From positions 1 to 26,884 of the IMG/VR virus record IMGVR_UViG_3300043449_000032: 26,884 nt of DNA, one strand, 5' to 3'. Below are positions 8,101 to 13,925 of this stretch, in pieces; the stretch's first letter is position 1, and each line of letters opens with the position of its first letter. Below the pieces are notes generated by a model. That model saw nothing but the letters and a program-made list of their open reading frames with translations. It had not been told where the DNA came from and searched no databases. The DNA comes from a virus. Made by a program: the position numbers and the translations under genes.

Positions 8101-8187
8101 GTCATTCCGGGGTTCTCCGGTGTATCAAACAGTCCCGGCTGACGACATGCAGATTGATACACCTTAACTTGCATGTAAGGAAAAAAC
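8101..8187 (+). ncRNA. Structured 5' leader, possible H-type pseudoknot
   Basis: Two interleaved perfect inverted repeats are present. Stem 1 pairs GGTGTATCAA (8119-8128) with TTGATACACC (8154-8163), ten pairs. Stem 2 pairs ACATGCA (8145-8151), inside the loop of stem 1, with TGCATGT (8170-8176) downstream of it. This is the topology of an H-type pseudoknot. A small CCGG/CCGG hairpin (8107-8110 with 8117-8120) competes with the base of stem 1. Stem 2 ends exactly at the AAGGA ribosome site (8177-8181) of the gene at 8188, so translational control is plausible. The six-base connector 8164-8169 would have to span a ten-pair stem, which is tight, so the two stems may instead be alternatives. A family called Mu-like gpT downstream element has been described next to gpT capsid genes; this could be a member, but I cannot test it. 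Confidence 0.6.
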
Positions 8188-8739
8188 ATGGCACGCACTA
8201 CGTTTCAAGGCCCAGTCCGGTCGCTCACAGGTTTCTATTCTCAAGGCCCCGGTTCTGTTGTAGCAATCTCCGCAACTGCCACTCTTAACCCCGTTGACCA
8301 CGGTGGTCGCATCATCTCTGTTGGTGGCTCTCTTGCCGCAACAACCACTTTGACATTGCCAACCATCAATGTCTCCTCTGACCCCACCTCTTCAGGCCCC
8401 GGTCAAGACCCCAACACCATCAACAACGAAGGCGTTGTTTACACCATCTGGGTTCCCACAACCATCTCTACCAGCTCTTTGAAGATCGCTACTACAGCGG
8501 CTTCCGGTGACTATTTCATCGGTACTTTGATGGGCGTGGACACTGACTCATCCGACGCTTTGGTGGCCTACAACGCTTTGGCGGCAGACACCTTTGACTT
8601 CATCAACTTGAACGGCGGAACCACTGGTGGTGTTGCTGGTACATGGATCGAAATCGTTGCTGTCGCTGCAAACGCCTACATGGTTCGTGGCACTGTAAAC
8701 GGCTCAGGCACTGTCGCAACACCATTCTCTACCACCTAA
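8188..8739 (+). CDS. Small beta-rich virion protein, candidate decoration protein
   Basis: This 183-aa protein is dominated by Thr, Ser, Gly, Ala and Val with no membrane span and almost no Lys or Arg. It begins M-A-R-T-T-F-Q-G-P-V-R-S-L. It contains V-G-G-S-L-A-A-T-T-T-L-T-L-P near 46-59, a form common in capsid decoration and head-fibre proteins. It has its own leader with a strong AAGGA six bases before ATG and is bracketed by UUCG-capped hairpins, suggesting high and separately tuned expression. The structural role is inferred from composition and position, and no enzyme motif is seen. Confidence 0.65.
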   Translation: MARTTFQGPVRSLTGFYSQGPGSVVAISATATLNPVDHGGRIISVGGSLAATTTLTLPTINVSSDPTSSGPGQDPNTINNEGVVYTIWVPTTISTSSLKIATTAASGDYFIGTLMGVDTDSSDALVAYNALAADTFDFINLNGGTTGGVAGTWIEIVAVAANAYMVRGTVNGSGTVATPFSTT

Positions 8740-8749
8740 TCAACCCAAT

Positions 8750-8763
8750 GGGGCTTCGGCCCC
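8750..8763 (+). terminator. UUCG hairpin without U-tract
   Basis: GGGGC-TTCG-GCCCC forms a short, very stable hairpin just after the 8739 stop. It is followed by TGTTAAATC rather than a T-run, so it is a weak terminator at best. It may protect the 3' end of the upstream message or partially attenuate transcription into 8785. Confidence 0.5.
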
Positions 8764-8784
8764 TGTTAAATCAGGAGATTGATT

Positions 8785-9093
8785 ATGGCAATGCAAGCAG
8801 ACATCCTAGCCAGTGCAATACGCACTGATGATGGTGTTTTAAACGACCAAGCTGGCAACGCAATTGGGCGGGCGCGTATCAAGGCTATCCGCATCATCCC
8901 GACCGCAGATACCGCTGGCACAGTGGTGTTCAAAGACGGCAGTGCAAGCGGCACTACACGCTTAACAGTCAATGTTTTTGCTGGCACGACAGGGGCTGAC
9001 TACATGTTGCTCCCCCATGAGGGCTTGCTGTTTAACTCTGGCATTTATGTTGACGTGACCACCATTGCGTCTGTCATGGTGTTCTATGGCTAA
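8785..9093 (+). CDS. Small virion protein, function unknown
   Basis: This 102-aa protein begins M-A-M-Q-A-D-I-L-A-S. AGGAG (8773-8777) lies seven bases before ATG 8785, so the in-frame TTG at 8779 is rejected. The middle shows I-R-I-I-P-T-A-D-T-A-G-T-V-V-F-K-D-G and the end is beta-rich with L-L-P-H-E-G-L-L-F-N-S-G-I-Y-V. This looks like a compact beta-sandwich of the sort found in head-tail or tail proteins. The stop overlaps the next gene (ATGGCTAA). No family name is known to me. Confidence 0.62.
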   Translation: MAMQADILASAIRTDDGVLNDQAGNAIGRARIKAIRIIPTADTAGTVVFKDGSASGTTRLTVNVFAGTTGADYMLLPHEGLLFNSGIYVDVTTIASVMVFYG

Positions 9094-9409
9094 ATCCCCC
9101 GCATGGCAGAGAGCGGAAGGGAAGAATCCCAAAGGCGGTCTGAACGCCAAAGGACGAGCCTCCTACAACGCAGCAAATCCGGGGAAACCCGGGTTGAAAC
9201 CACCTCAGCCACAGGGCGGGAGCCGCCGCGACTCTTTCTGCGCACGCATGAAAGGCATGAAAGCGAAGCTTACGAGCGCCAAGACCGCAAACGATCCGGA
9301 TTCGAGGATTAACAAGAGCCTTCGTGCATGGAACTGCGCAGATGGCGGGTACGTAACCAAAGCAGATGGCTGTGCCACCAAAGGCAAGACCAAAGGCAGG
9401 ATGATCTGA
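9086..9409 (+). CDS. Small basic phage protein with conserved core and C-terminal tag
   Basis: This 107-aa protein begins M-A-K-S-P-A-W-Q-R-A-E-G-K-N-P. Its core N-P-K-G-G-L-N-A-K-G-R-A-S-Y-N, S-R-R-D-S-F-C-A-R-M-K-G-M and D-P-D-S-R-I-N-K-S-L-R-A-W-N-C is a pattern I recognise from many phage genomes as a small protein of unknown function. Two Cys residues (in F-C-A-R-M and W-N-C) might bind metal. The C-terminus A-D-G-C-A-T-K-G-K-T-K-G-R-M-I (9362-9406) is the first of four similar tags in this region. ATG 9086 is chosen over an upstream GTG/TTG-type start because it overlaps the preceding stop and starts the conserved core. Confidence 0.72.
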   Translation: MAKSPAWQRAEGKNPKGGLNAKGRASYNAANPGKPGLKPPQPQGGSRRDSFCARMKGMKAKLTSAKTANDPDSRINKSLRAWNCADGGYVTKADGCATKGKTKGRMI

Positions 9410-9648
9410 TGGACGTGAACACAATTTGGTCTGCCGCCTTGTCTTTGTTGATGGGTGGCTTGTGGTTCTTCATTCGTGAAAGACTGGATGATGTCAAACG
9501 CATCGAGCGGCTTTTAAACATTACACGCGAGGAGATTGCCCGTGATTACACAACTAACGCAGAGGTTCAGAGAATTACTGACCACATTGACCAACGGTTT
9601 AATCGCCTTGAAGCAAAAATTGACCAACTTATTCAAGCGGGAAAATAA
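9409..9648 (+). CDS. Membrane-anchored coiled-coil protein
   Basis: This 79-aa protein has one N-terminal transmembrane segment (about residues 6-24, A-A-L-S-L-L-M-G-G-L-W-F-F-I) followed by R-E-R and a charged helix to the end, I-T-D-H-I-D-Q-R-F-N-R-L-E-A-K-I, with heptad-like spacing. It starts at ATG 9409, overlapping the previous stop (TGATG), and its own stop overlaps the next ATG. A holin, spanin-like or virion membrane role is possible; none can be shown. The small gene at 26596 has the same ingredients in the reverse order. Confidence 0.6.
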   Translation: MDVNTIWSAALSLLMGGLWFFIRERLDDVKRIERLLNITREEIARDYTTNAEVQRITDHIDQRFNRLEAKIDQLIQAGK

Positions 9649-10142
9649 TGCCAGCGACCAGTCTTAAACAAAAGAAATTCATGGATGCTGCGGCGCACAA
9701 CCCAGCATTTGCGAAGCAGGCGGGTGTCCCGCAAAAGGTGGCAAAAGACTTCAGCAGCGCCAGCAAGGGCATGAAGTTTGGTAGCGGGGCAAAGACCCGC
9801 GCAGATTCGCAGAAGGTCAACAATCCTAAAACCAATCAAGGTAAGCAGGAACTTTTCAAAAGGGGTGGGGAAATGAAAGAATCAAAAGCAATGGTCAAAA
9901 AAGAAGTCAGCTTTATGAAAGCCAAAGGCGCTCCCAAGTCTATGGTCAAGCATGAAATGAAAGAAGCTGGCATGAAGAAAATGGCAAATGGTGGCATCAC
10001 CAAAGCCAAGATGGGTTCTGTGAAAACAGCCGCCCCAAGCCGTGACGGTCTTGCTTCAAAAGGCAAAACCAAAGGCGCAATGGTCAAGATGTCTGGCTCT
10101 AAGCCATTGGGCATGAACAAGGGCGGCAAAGCCTACTGCTAA
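9648..10142 (+). CDS. Lys-rich low-complexity phage protein with C-terminal tag motif
   Basis: This 164-aa very basic protein opens M-P-A-T-S-L-K-Q-K-K-F-M-D-A-A-A, a start seen in a family of small phage proteins. A K/M-rich stretch resembling nucleic-acid-binding or disordered proteins follows (V-K-K-E-V-S-F-M-K-A-K-G and M-V-K-H-E-M-K-E-A-G). The tag motif S-R-D-G-L-A-S-K-G-K-T-K-G-A-M-V (10038-10085) is followed here by 18 more residues ending G-G-K-A-Y-C. It is coupled to its neighbour (TAATG). Possible roles are an internal virion protein ejected with DNA or a DNA-condensing protein; both are speculation. Confidence 0.65.
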   Translation: MPATSLKQKKFMDAAAHNPAFAKQAGVPQKVAKDFSSASKGMKFGSGAKTRADSQKVNNPKTNQGKQELFKRGGEMKESKAMVKKEVSFMKAKGAPKSMVKHEMKEAGMKKMANGGITKAKMGSVKTAAPSRDGLASKGKTKGAMVKMSGSKPLGMNKGGKAYC

Positions 10143-10154
10143 AAGGAGCCGATC

Positions 10155-10874
10155 ATGGCAAAAAACACTGGAAGATTGGCTGGACTTGCTGCGCTTGCGG
10201 GCGCAGCTTACATGATGTCTAGGGGCAAGGATAAAGACAAGGGTAAAGTCAGCGAAGATGCGGGCGACCAAAAAACCAGTTCCTATACCGGTGACACCAA
10301 AACCAGTCTGAAAACACCCGCACAAAGCATCAAAGAGGCGGACAAGTCAGTTGGCTCTGGCCCTTCTCCTATTTCACAGCAACCGTCTGGCACTCTGACT
10401 CAAGGGACGGACAAGTCTGCCCCTAATTTGGATGTAAAGCCTGCACCAGTGGCTAACCGTCCATCAGCACCAAACAAAATTGTTGCGGACTCTGTCCCTT
10501 CCGCGCCGCCTGTTCAGGTTAGCCGGACTATGGAAGACTCAACAAAGCAAAACGTTTTGGACACTCTGAACCAACGTGCCGGTGCTAACACGCCCAGCGC
10601 ATTGCGCTCCGACCAGCTTGCCAACGTGTCTCGTGCTACGAAGCGGGAACAGAAAACCAAGCAGTTTGCTCAAGATGTGCCGTATCAAGAAAGCGCAGCC
10701 AAAACAGATGCAATGATGGTTGCTTCCCGCGCAGCCAGAGCTGCCGATGCCAAAAAACGCGCAGCCAAGCAAAGTTCGTTTAAATCTGGTGGCATGGTAT
10801 CCAAAGTGTCATCTGCTTCCAGCCGTGCTGACGGGATTGCATCCCGTGGCAAAACCCGCTGCAAAATGTATTGA
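10155..10874 (+). CDS. Disordered Ala/Ser/Lys-rich protein with C-terminal tag
   Basis: This 239-aa protein is preceded by AAGGAG. The N-terminus L-A-G-L-A-A-L-A-G-A-A-Y-M-M-S (8-22) is a weak hydrophobic helix, followed by K-D-K-D-K-G-K and a long Pro/Ser/Lys-rich region (30-130) that looks unstructured. A charged helical region follows, with many A-R-A-A-D-A-K-K-R-type stretches. It ends with G-G-M-V-S-K and the tag S-S-R-A-D-G-I-A-S-R-G-K-T-R-C-K-M-Y (10818-10871). No enzyme motif is present. It may be a minor virion or internal protein. Confidence 0.6.
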   Translation: MAKNTGRLAGLAALAGAAYMMSRGKDKDKGKVSEDAGDQKTSSYTGDTKTSLKTPAQSIKEADKSVGSGPSPISQQPSGTLTQGTDKSAPNLDVKPAPVANRPSAPNKIVADSVPSAPPVQVSRTMEDSTKQNVLDTLNQRAGANTPSALRSDQLANVSRATKREQKTKQFAQDVPYQESAAKTDAMMVASRAARAADAKKRAAKQSSFKSGGMVSKVSSASSRADGIASRGKTRCKMY

Positions 10875-10882
10875 GGTGAATC

Positions 10883-11239
10883 ATGGCTACTAAATGGGGC
10901 GCTAAAACAGCTATTGGCAACGCTGCCGCACAAGAATCATGGGATAAAAATTGGATGAAAAATGAATCTAAAAAAGCCACTTCGGATCGCGTAAGGCAAG
11001 CTAGGGACGAGGCAGATGCCGAAGTAAAGCGTGAAACTCGCGGTGTAGAAGAGCCAATGACACCCGGCCAAAAGCAGTCTATGGAAGAAGCAAAAGACGA
11101 AGAGATGCGCAAGAAGATGAAGAACGCACCCACCACTAAAACGGAGATGGGCAAAGTATTTGCTAAGGGCGGTATGACAGCTTCCAGTCGTGCTGATGGC
11201 TGCGCACAGCGGGGTAAAACCCGTGGGACGATGATCTGA
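10883..11239 (+). CDS. Small charged helical protein with C-terminal tag
   Basis: This 118-aa protein starts at ATG 10883 with GAGGTGA upstream. It is mostly helical and highly charged (R-D-E-A-D-A-E-V-K-R-E-T-R and E-E-A-K-D-E-E-M-R-K-K-M-K). It ends with F-A-K-G-G-M-T-A-S-S-R-A-D-G-C-A-Q-R-G-K-T (to 11236), the clearest copy of the shared tag. Its stop overlaps the next ATG (TGATG). The function is unknown. Confidence 0.62.
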   Translation: MATKWGAKTAIGNAAAQESWDKNWMKNESKKATSDRVRQARDEADAEVKRETRGVEEPMTPGQKQSMEEAKDEEMRKKMKNAPTTKTEMGKVFAKGGMTASSRADGCAQRGKTRGTMI

Positions 11240-11517
11240 TGATGGCCTCTCGCGGCATGGGCGCAATCAACCCGAAGAAGATGCCGGGGAAGAAAGTCGT
11301 TCGCCGCAAAGATCAGCCACAGAATGTTGACATGTACGCCGAAGGCGGCGGTGTAAACGCTGCTGGCAACTACACCAAGCCAAGTCTGCGCAAGCGGATC
11401 GTGGCTCAGGTCAAAGCCGCAGCAACGCATGGCACTGGCGCGGGTCAGTGGTCAGCAAGGAAAAGTCAACTTGTAGCTAAAAAATATAAGGCTGCTGGAG
11501 GTTCTTACCGTGACTAA
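11239..11517 (+). CDS. Small basic phage protein
   Basis: This 92-aa basic protein has an N-terminal segment G-A-I-N-P-K-K-M-P-G-K-K and a C-terminal block K-P-S-L-R-K-R-I-V-A-Q-V-K-A then G-A-G-Q-W-S-A-R-K-S-Q-L-V-A-K-K-Y-K. I recognise the G-Q-W-S-A-R-K-x-Q-x-L/V-A-x-x-Y-K form from small proteins in many phages, without a known function. It contains G-G-G-V in the middle but not the tag. ATG 11239 overlaps the preceding stop; ATG 11242 is an equal alternative. The endonuclease gene at 11510 begins inside its last codons. Confidence 0.65.
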   Translation: MMASRGMGAINPKKMPGKKVVRRKDQPQNVDMYAEGGGVNAAGNYTKPSLRKRIVAQVKAAATHGTGAGQWSARKSQLVAKKYKAAGGSYRD

Positions 11518-11968
11518 AGCTTGCACCGGATGTAAACAAGAAAAGCCTTTGACGGAATTCTTTAGTCGTGGCGGCAAATTGTCACATCTCTATAAATCGC
11601 AATGTAAGTTGTGTATGCAGGCTAAACGGCAAGAATGGGCTGTACAAAATAGAGACCATATCAATGATTGGCGTAGAAAAAATTGGGTAGTAGCAAATCG
11701 ACGACTCAAGCGTCGAGGAGCAACTCAAGAAATGTACGATATTCTGTATGAAGCCCAACAAGGTTGTTGCGCAATTTGCAATGAACCAGAAGAAAAATTT
11801 AGCTGGCTGTGCATTGACCATGACCATGCTACAGGAAGAGTTCGTGGACTACTTTGCCCAAATTGCAATCGTGGGATTGGATTATTGGGGGACAGTGAAC
11901 ATTTGTTGCAAAAAGCAAAAGATTATTTAATTTCTGCCAAAATACAAGAGGTAGAAAATGTCTCTTAA
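11510..11968 (+). CDS. Homing endonuclease, recombination endonuclease VII-like
   Basis: This 152-aa protein has the endonuclease VII / HNH arrangement: a first zinc knuckle C5/C8 with C32/C35, then C87/C90 with C116/C119 around the active-site run D103-H104-D105-H106 and N120. Free-standing genes of this type cut DNA in related phages lacking them and are copied in by repair. The GTG start overlaps the upstream stop by eight bases and the stop overlaps the downstream ATG by eleven, so it is tightly fitted between two conserved small genes. Codon use is more AT-rich than its neighbours, a sign of later arrival. Confidence 0.88.
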   Translation: MTKACTGCKQEKPLTEFFSRGGKLSHLYKSQCKLCMQAKRQEWAVQNRDHINDWRRKNWVVANRRLKRRGATQEMYDILYEAQQGCCAICNEPEEKFSWLCIDHDHATGRVRGLLCPNCNRGIGLLGDSEHLLQKAKDYLISAKIQEVENVS

Positions 11969-12197
11969 AGCACCGCAGACTTCCCTTAAAAACTGGGGCG
12001 ACCAGAAATGGCGCACCAAGTCGGGAAAGCCTTCGTCAAAAACAGGTGAGAGATATCTCCCTGAAGCTGCAATCAAGTCTTTGTCGCCAGCGGAGTACGC
12101 AGCCACAACCCGTGCGAAGCGGGCGGGCAAGAAGGCTGGCAAGCAGTTTGTGGCACAACCCAAGAGCATTGCAAAGAAAACGGCAGGATTTAGATAA
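11958..12197 (+). CDS. Small basic phage protein
   Basis: This 79-aa protein is very basic. Its core K-W-R-T-K-S-G-K-P-S-S then T-G-E-R-Y-L-P-E-A-A-I-K-S-L-S and E-Y-A-A-T-T-R-A-K-R-A-G-K is a pattern I know from small phage proteins of unknown role. GAGG lies just before ATG 11958 and the start sits inside the end of the endonuclease gene. The stop overlaps the start of the adaptor gene (TAATG). Because its partner at 11239 is separated only by the endonuclease, the two were probably adjacent before insertion. Confidence 0.68.
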   Translation: MSLKAPQTSLKNWGDQKWRTKSGKPSSKTGERYLPEAAIKSLSPAEYAATTRAKRAGKKAGKQFVAQPKSIAKKTAGFR

Positions 12198-13123
12198 TGG
12201 CAAATACTTCCGGCGCATCAAGCTTTAACCTTGACCTGACAGAACTTGTCGAGGAGGCGTTTGAACGCGCCGGTAGCGAGCTGCGCACCGGGTATGACCT
12301 TCGTACAGCCCGCCGCAGTTTAAACATCATGTTTGCCGACTGGGCAAACCGTGGCATCAACCTGTGGACAATTGAGCAAGGCACGATCGACCTTGTCCAA
12401 GGCCAGAATACCTACCCGCTGCCCAACGACACCATTGACCTGTTGGAGCATGTGATCCGCACGGGAGCGAACATATCTTCGACTCAGGCTGACCTGACCA
12501 TTACCCGCATCAGTGTTTCCACCTACGCAACGATCCCCAACAAGATCACGCAAGCCAGACCCATTCAAATCTGGATTCAGCGGTACAACGGACAGACTTC
12601 GCCGACAGGGTTAACCCTTGACGGGGCGATCACAAGCTCATCTACCCAGATCACACTGGACTCTGCGGTTGGCCTGCCAGCCGCTGGGTTTGTGAAGATC
12701 GACAATGAAATCATCAATTACGGGTACATAGAGGGAAATGTCCTCTACAACTGCTTCCGTGGACAGCAAAACACCACGGCGGCAAGCCACACAGACAACA
12801 CCGCTGTTTATTGGGAGCAGGTTCCCGCTGTAACCGTCTGGCCCACGCCAGACAACGCCCAGACCTACCAATTGGTTTATTGGCGTTTACGCCGCACGCA
12901 AGACGCTGGAGGCGGTGTAAACATTATGGACGTACCTTTCCGCTTCTTGCCCTGTATGGCGGCTGGATTGTCGTACTACATCGCTGGAAAGATACCTACT
13001 GGCGCAGAGCGCCTTGGCTTCCTGAAAGCCCAGTATGACGAGGCTTGGGAACTTGCAGCGTACGAAGACCATGAGAAAGCAGCTTTGAGGCTTGTACCCC
13101 GTCAGACCTACATTGGGAGGTAA
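12197..13123 (+). CDS. Head-tail adaptor / tail accessory protein (P22 gp4-like) with inserted domain
   Basis: This 308-aa protein has N-terminal helices (L-T-E-L-V-E-E-A-F-E-R-A-G at 14-26; A-R-R-S-L-N-I-M-F-A-D-W-A at 38-50) and a T-Y-P-L-P-N-D turn (72-78) as in P22 gp4-like adaptors that sit under the portal. Residues about 138-206 form an insertion (S-S-S-T-Q-I-T-L-D-S-A-V-G-L-P then I-D-N-E-I-I-N-Y and C-F-R-G) of a type found as a separate module in tail proteins. The C-terminal helices resume the adaptor (F-L-P-C-M-A-A-G-L-S-Y-Y-I-A-G-K). It would connect head and tail. The family call is from motif resemblance and position. Confidence 0.75.
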   Translation: MANTSGASSFNLDLTELVEEAFERAGSELRTGYDLRTARRSLNIMFADWANRGINLWTIEQGTIDLVQGQNTYPLPNDTIDLLEHVIRTGANISSTQADLTITRISVSTYATIPNKITQARPIQIWIQRYNGQTSPTGLTLDGAITSSSTQITLDSAVGLPAAGFVKIDNEIINYGYIEGNVLYNCFRGQQNTTAASHTDNTAVYWEQVPAVTVWPTPDNAQTYQLVYWRLRRTQDAGGGVNIMDVPFRFLPCMAAGLSYYIAGKIPTGAERLGFLKAQYDEAWELAAYEDHEKAALRLVPRQTYIGR

Positions 13124-13125
13124 GG

Positions 13126-13551
13126 ATGGGTAACAGGTTTGCCAGTGGTAAATTTGCGATTGCCCAGTGTGATCGCTGCGACCAGCGGTTCAAATTGAAT
13201 ATTCTCAAGACGGAGATCATCAAAACCAAGACCTACAACCTCTTGGTTTGTCCGGCTTGCTGGGATCCAGATCAGCCGCAGTTGCAGTTGGGTATGTTCC
13301 CAGTGGATGACCCGCAGGCTTTGAGAAATCCAAGGCCAGATCGCAGTTATCTCTTGTCCGGTACAAGCGGATTGCAGATTGTGCCGACAGGCAGTGGCCC
13401 GTTGGGTACAGGGACGGTGGAAGGTGGCAGTCGAATCTTCCAGTGGGGATGGAATCCAGTGGGTGGATCAAGAGCAAATGACGATGGTTTAACGCCAAAC
13501 AATTTGGTTTTGACAGTGGAACTTGGTACAGTATCAGTTACAACGACATAA
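13126..13551 (+). CDS. Zinc-ribbon-containing phage structural-region protein
   Basis: This 141-aa protein has a probable zinc ribbon formed by C15/C18 and C42/C45 (C-D-R-C and C-P-A-C). A Pro-rich segment (D-P-D-Q-P-Q, P-V-D-D-P-Q-A-L-R-N-P-R-P-D-R) and a Gly/Thr-rich beta-like end follow. The start has GGAGGTAAGG upstream. It lies between the two adaptor-type genes, so a connector or tail role is likely, but no family function is known to me. Confidence 0.65.
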   Translation: MGNRFASGKFAIAQCDRCDQRFKLNILKTEIIKTKTYNLLVCPACWDPDQPQLQLGMFPVDDPQALRNPRPDRSYLLSGTSGLQIVPTGSGPLGTGTVEGGSRIFQWGWNPVGGSRANDDGLTPNNLVLTVELGTVSVTTT

Positions 13552-13561
13552 GGAGTCGATG

Positions 13562-13723
13562 ATGGACGCAAAGAAAGCAGTTCGCAAACACGAACAAAAC
13601 ATGCACCCCGGTCAAAAGCCAACCAAGCTTCGCGCTGGCGGCAAGACCAACAGCGACATGCTCAAGTATGGTCGCAACATGGCAAAGATTATGAACCAGC
13701 GTAGCTCTGGCAGAGGTAAATAA
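13562..13723 (+). CDS. Small basic phage protein
   Basis: This 53-aa protein begins M-D-A-K-K-A-V-R-K-H-E and ends R-S-S-G-R-G-K. AAGGAG (13550-13555) is six bases before ATG 13562 and only three before ATG 13559, so 13562 is preferred. An upstream in-frame start at 13523 lies inside the previous gene and is rejected. The central motif L-R-A-G-G-K-T-N-S-D-M-L-K-Y-G-R-N-M-A is typical of small connector-region phage proteins. The function is unknown. Confidence 0.7.
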   Translation: MDAKKAVRKHEQNMHPGQKPTKLRAGGKTNSDMLKYGRNMAKIMNQRSSGRGK

Positions 13724-13724
13724 C

Positions 13725-13925
13725 ATGGCAACATACAAAGTACCCAAGAAGGTTGCGACTGTTGTTGTGGGCGAAGAGCCAGCAAAAGAGACGATGCGCA
13801 AAGCAAACGTGTCTGTTGCAAACACACGCAGCCAAGACTACCCTCCCACCAAGACCAGCGGCATCAAAATCCGTGGTACTGGCGCAGCCACTAAAGGCGT
13901 GATGGCACGAGGCCCGATGGCATGA
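13725..13925 (+). CDS. Small phage protein with Gly/Arg C-terminus
   Basis: This 66-aa protein opens with M-A-T-Y-K-V-P-K-K. Its C-terminus S-G-I-K-I-R-G-T-G-A-A-T-K-G-V-M-A-R-G-P-M (13857-13919) is a form I have seen in many phage genomes and loosely resembles the tag of the 9086-11239 genes (G-A-A-T-K-G against G-C-A-T-K-G-K-T-K-G). The start lies one base after the previous stop; the stop overlaps the next start (ATGA). The function is unknown. Confidence 0.68.
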   Translation: MATYKVPKKVATVVVGEEPAKETMRKANVSVANTRSQDYPPTKTSGIKIRGTGAATKGVMARGPMA

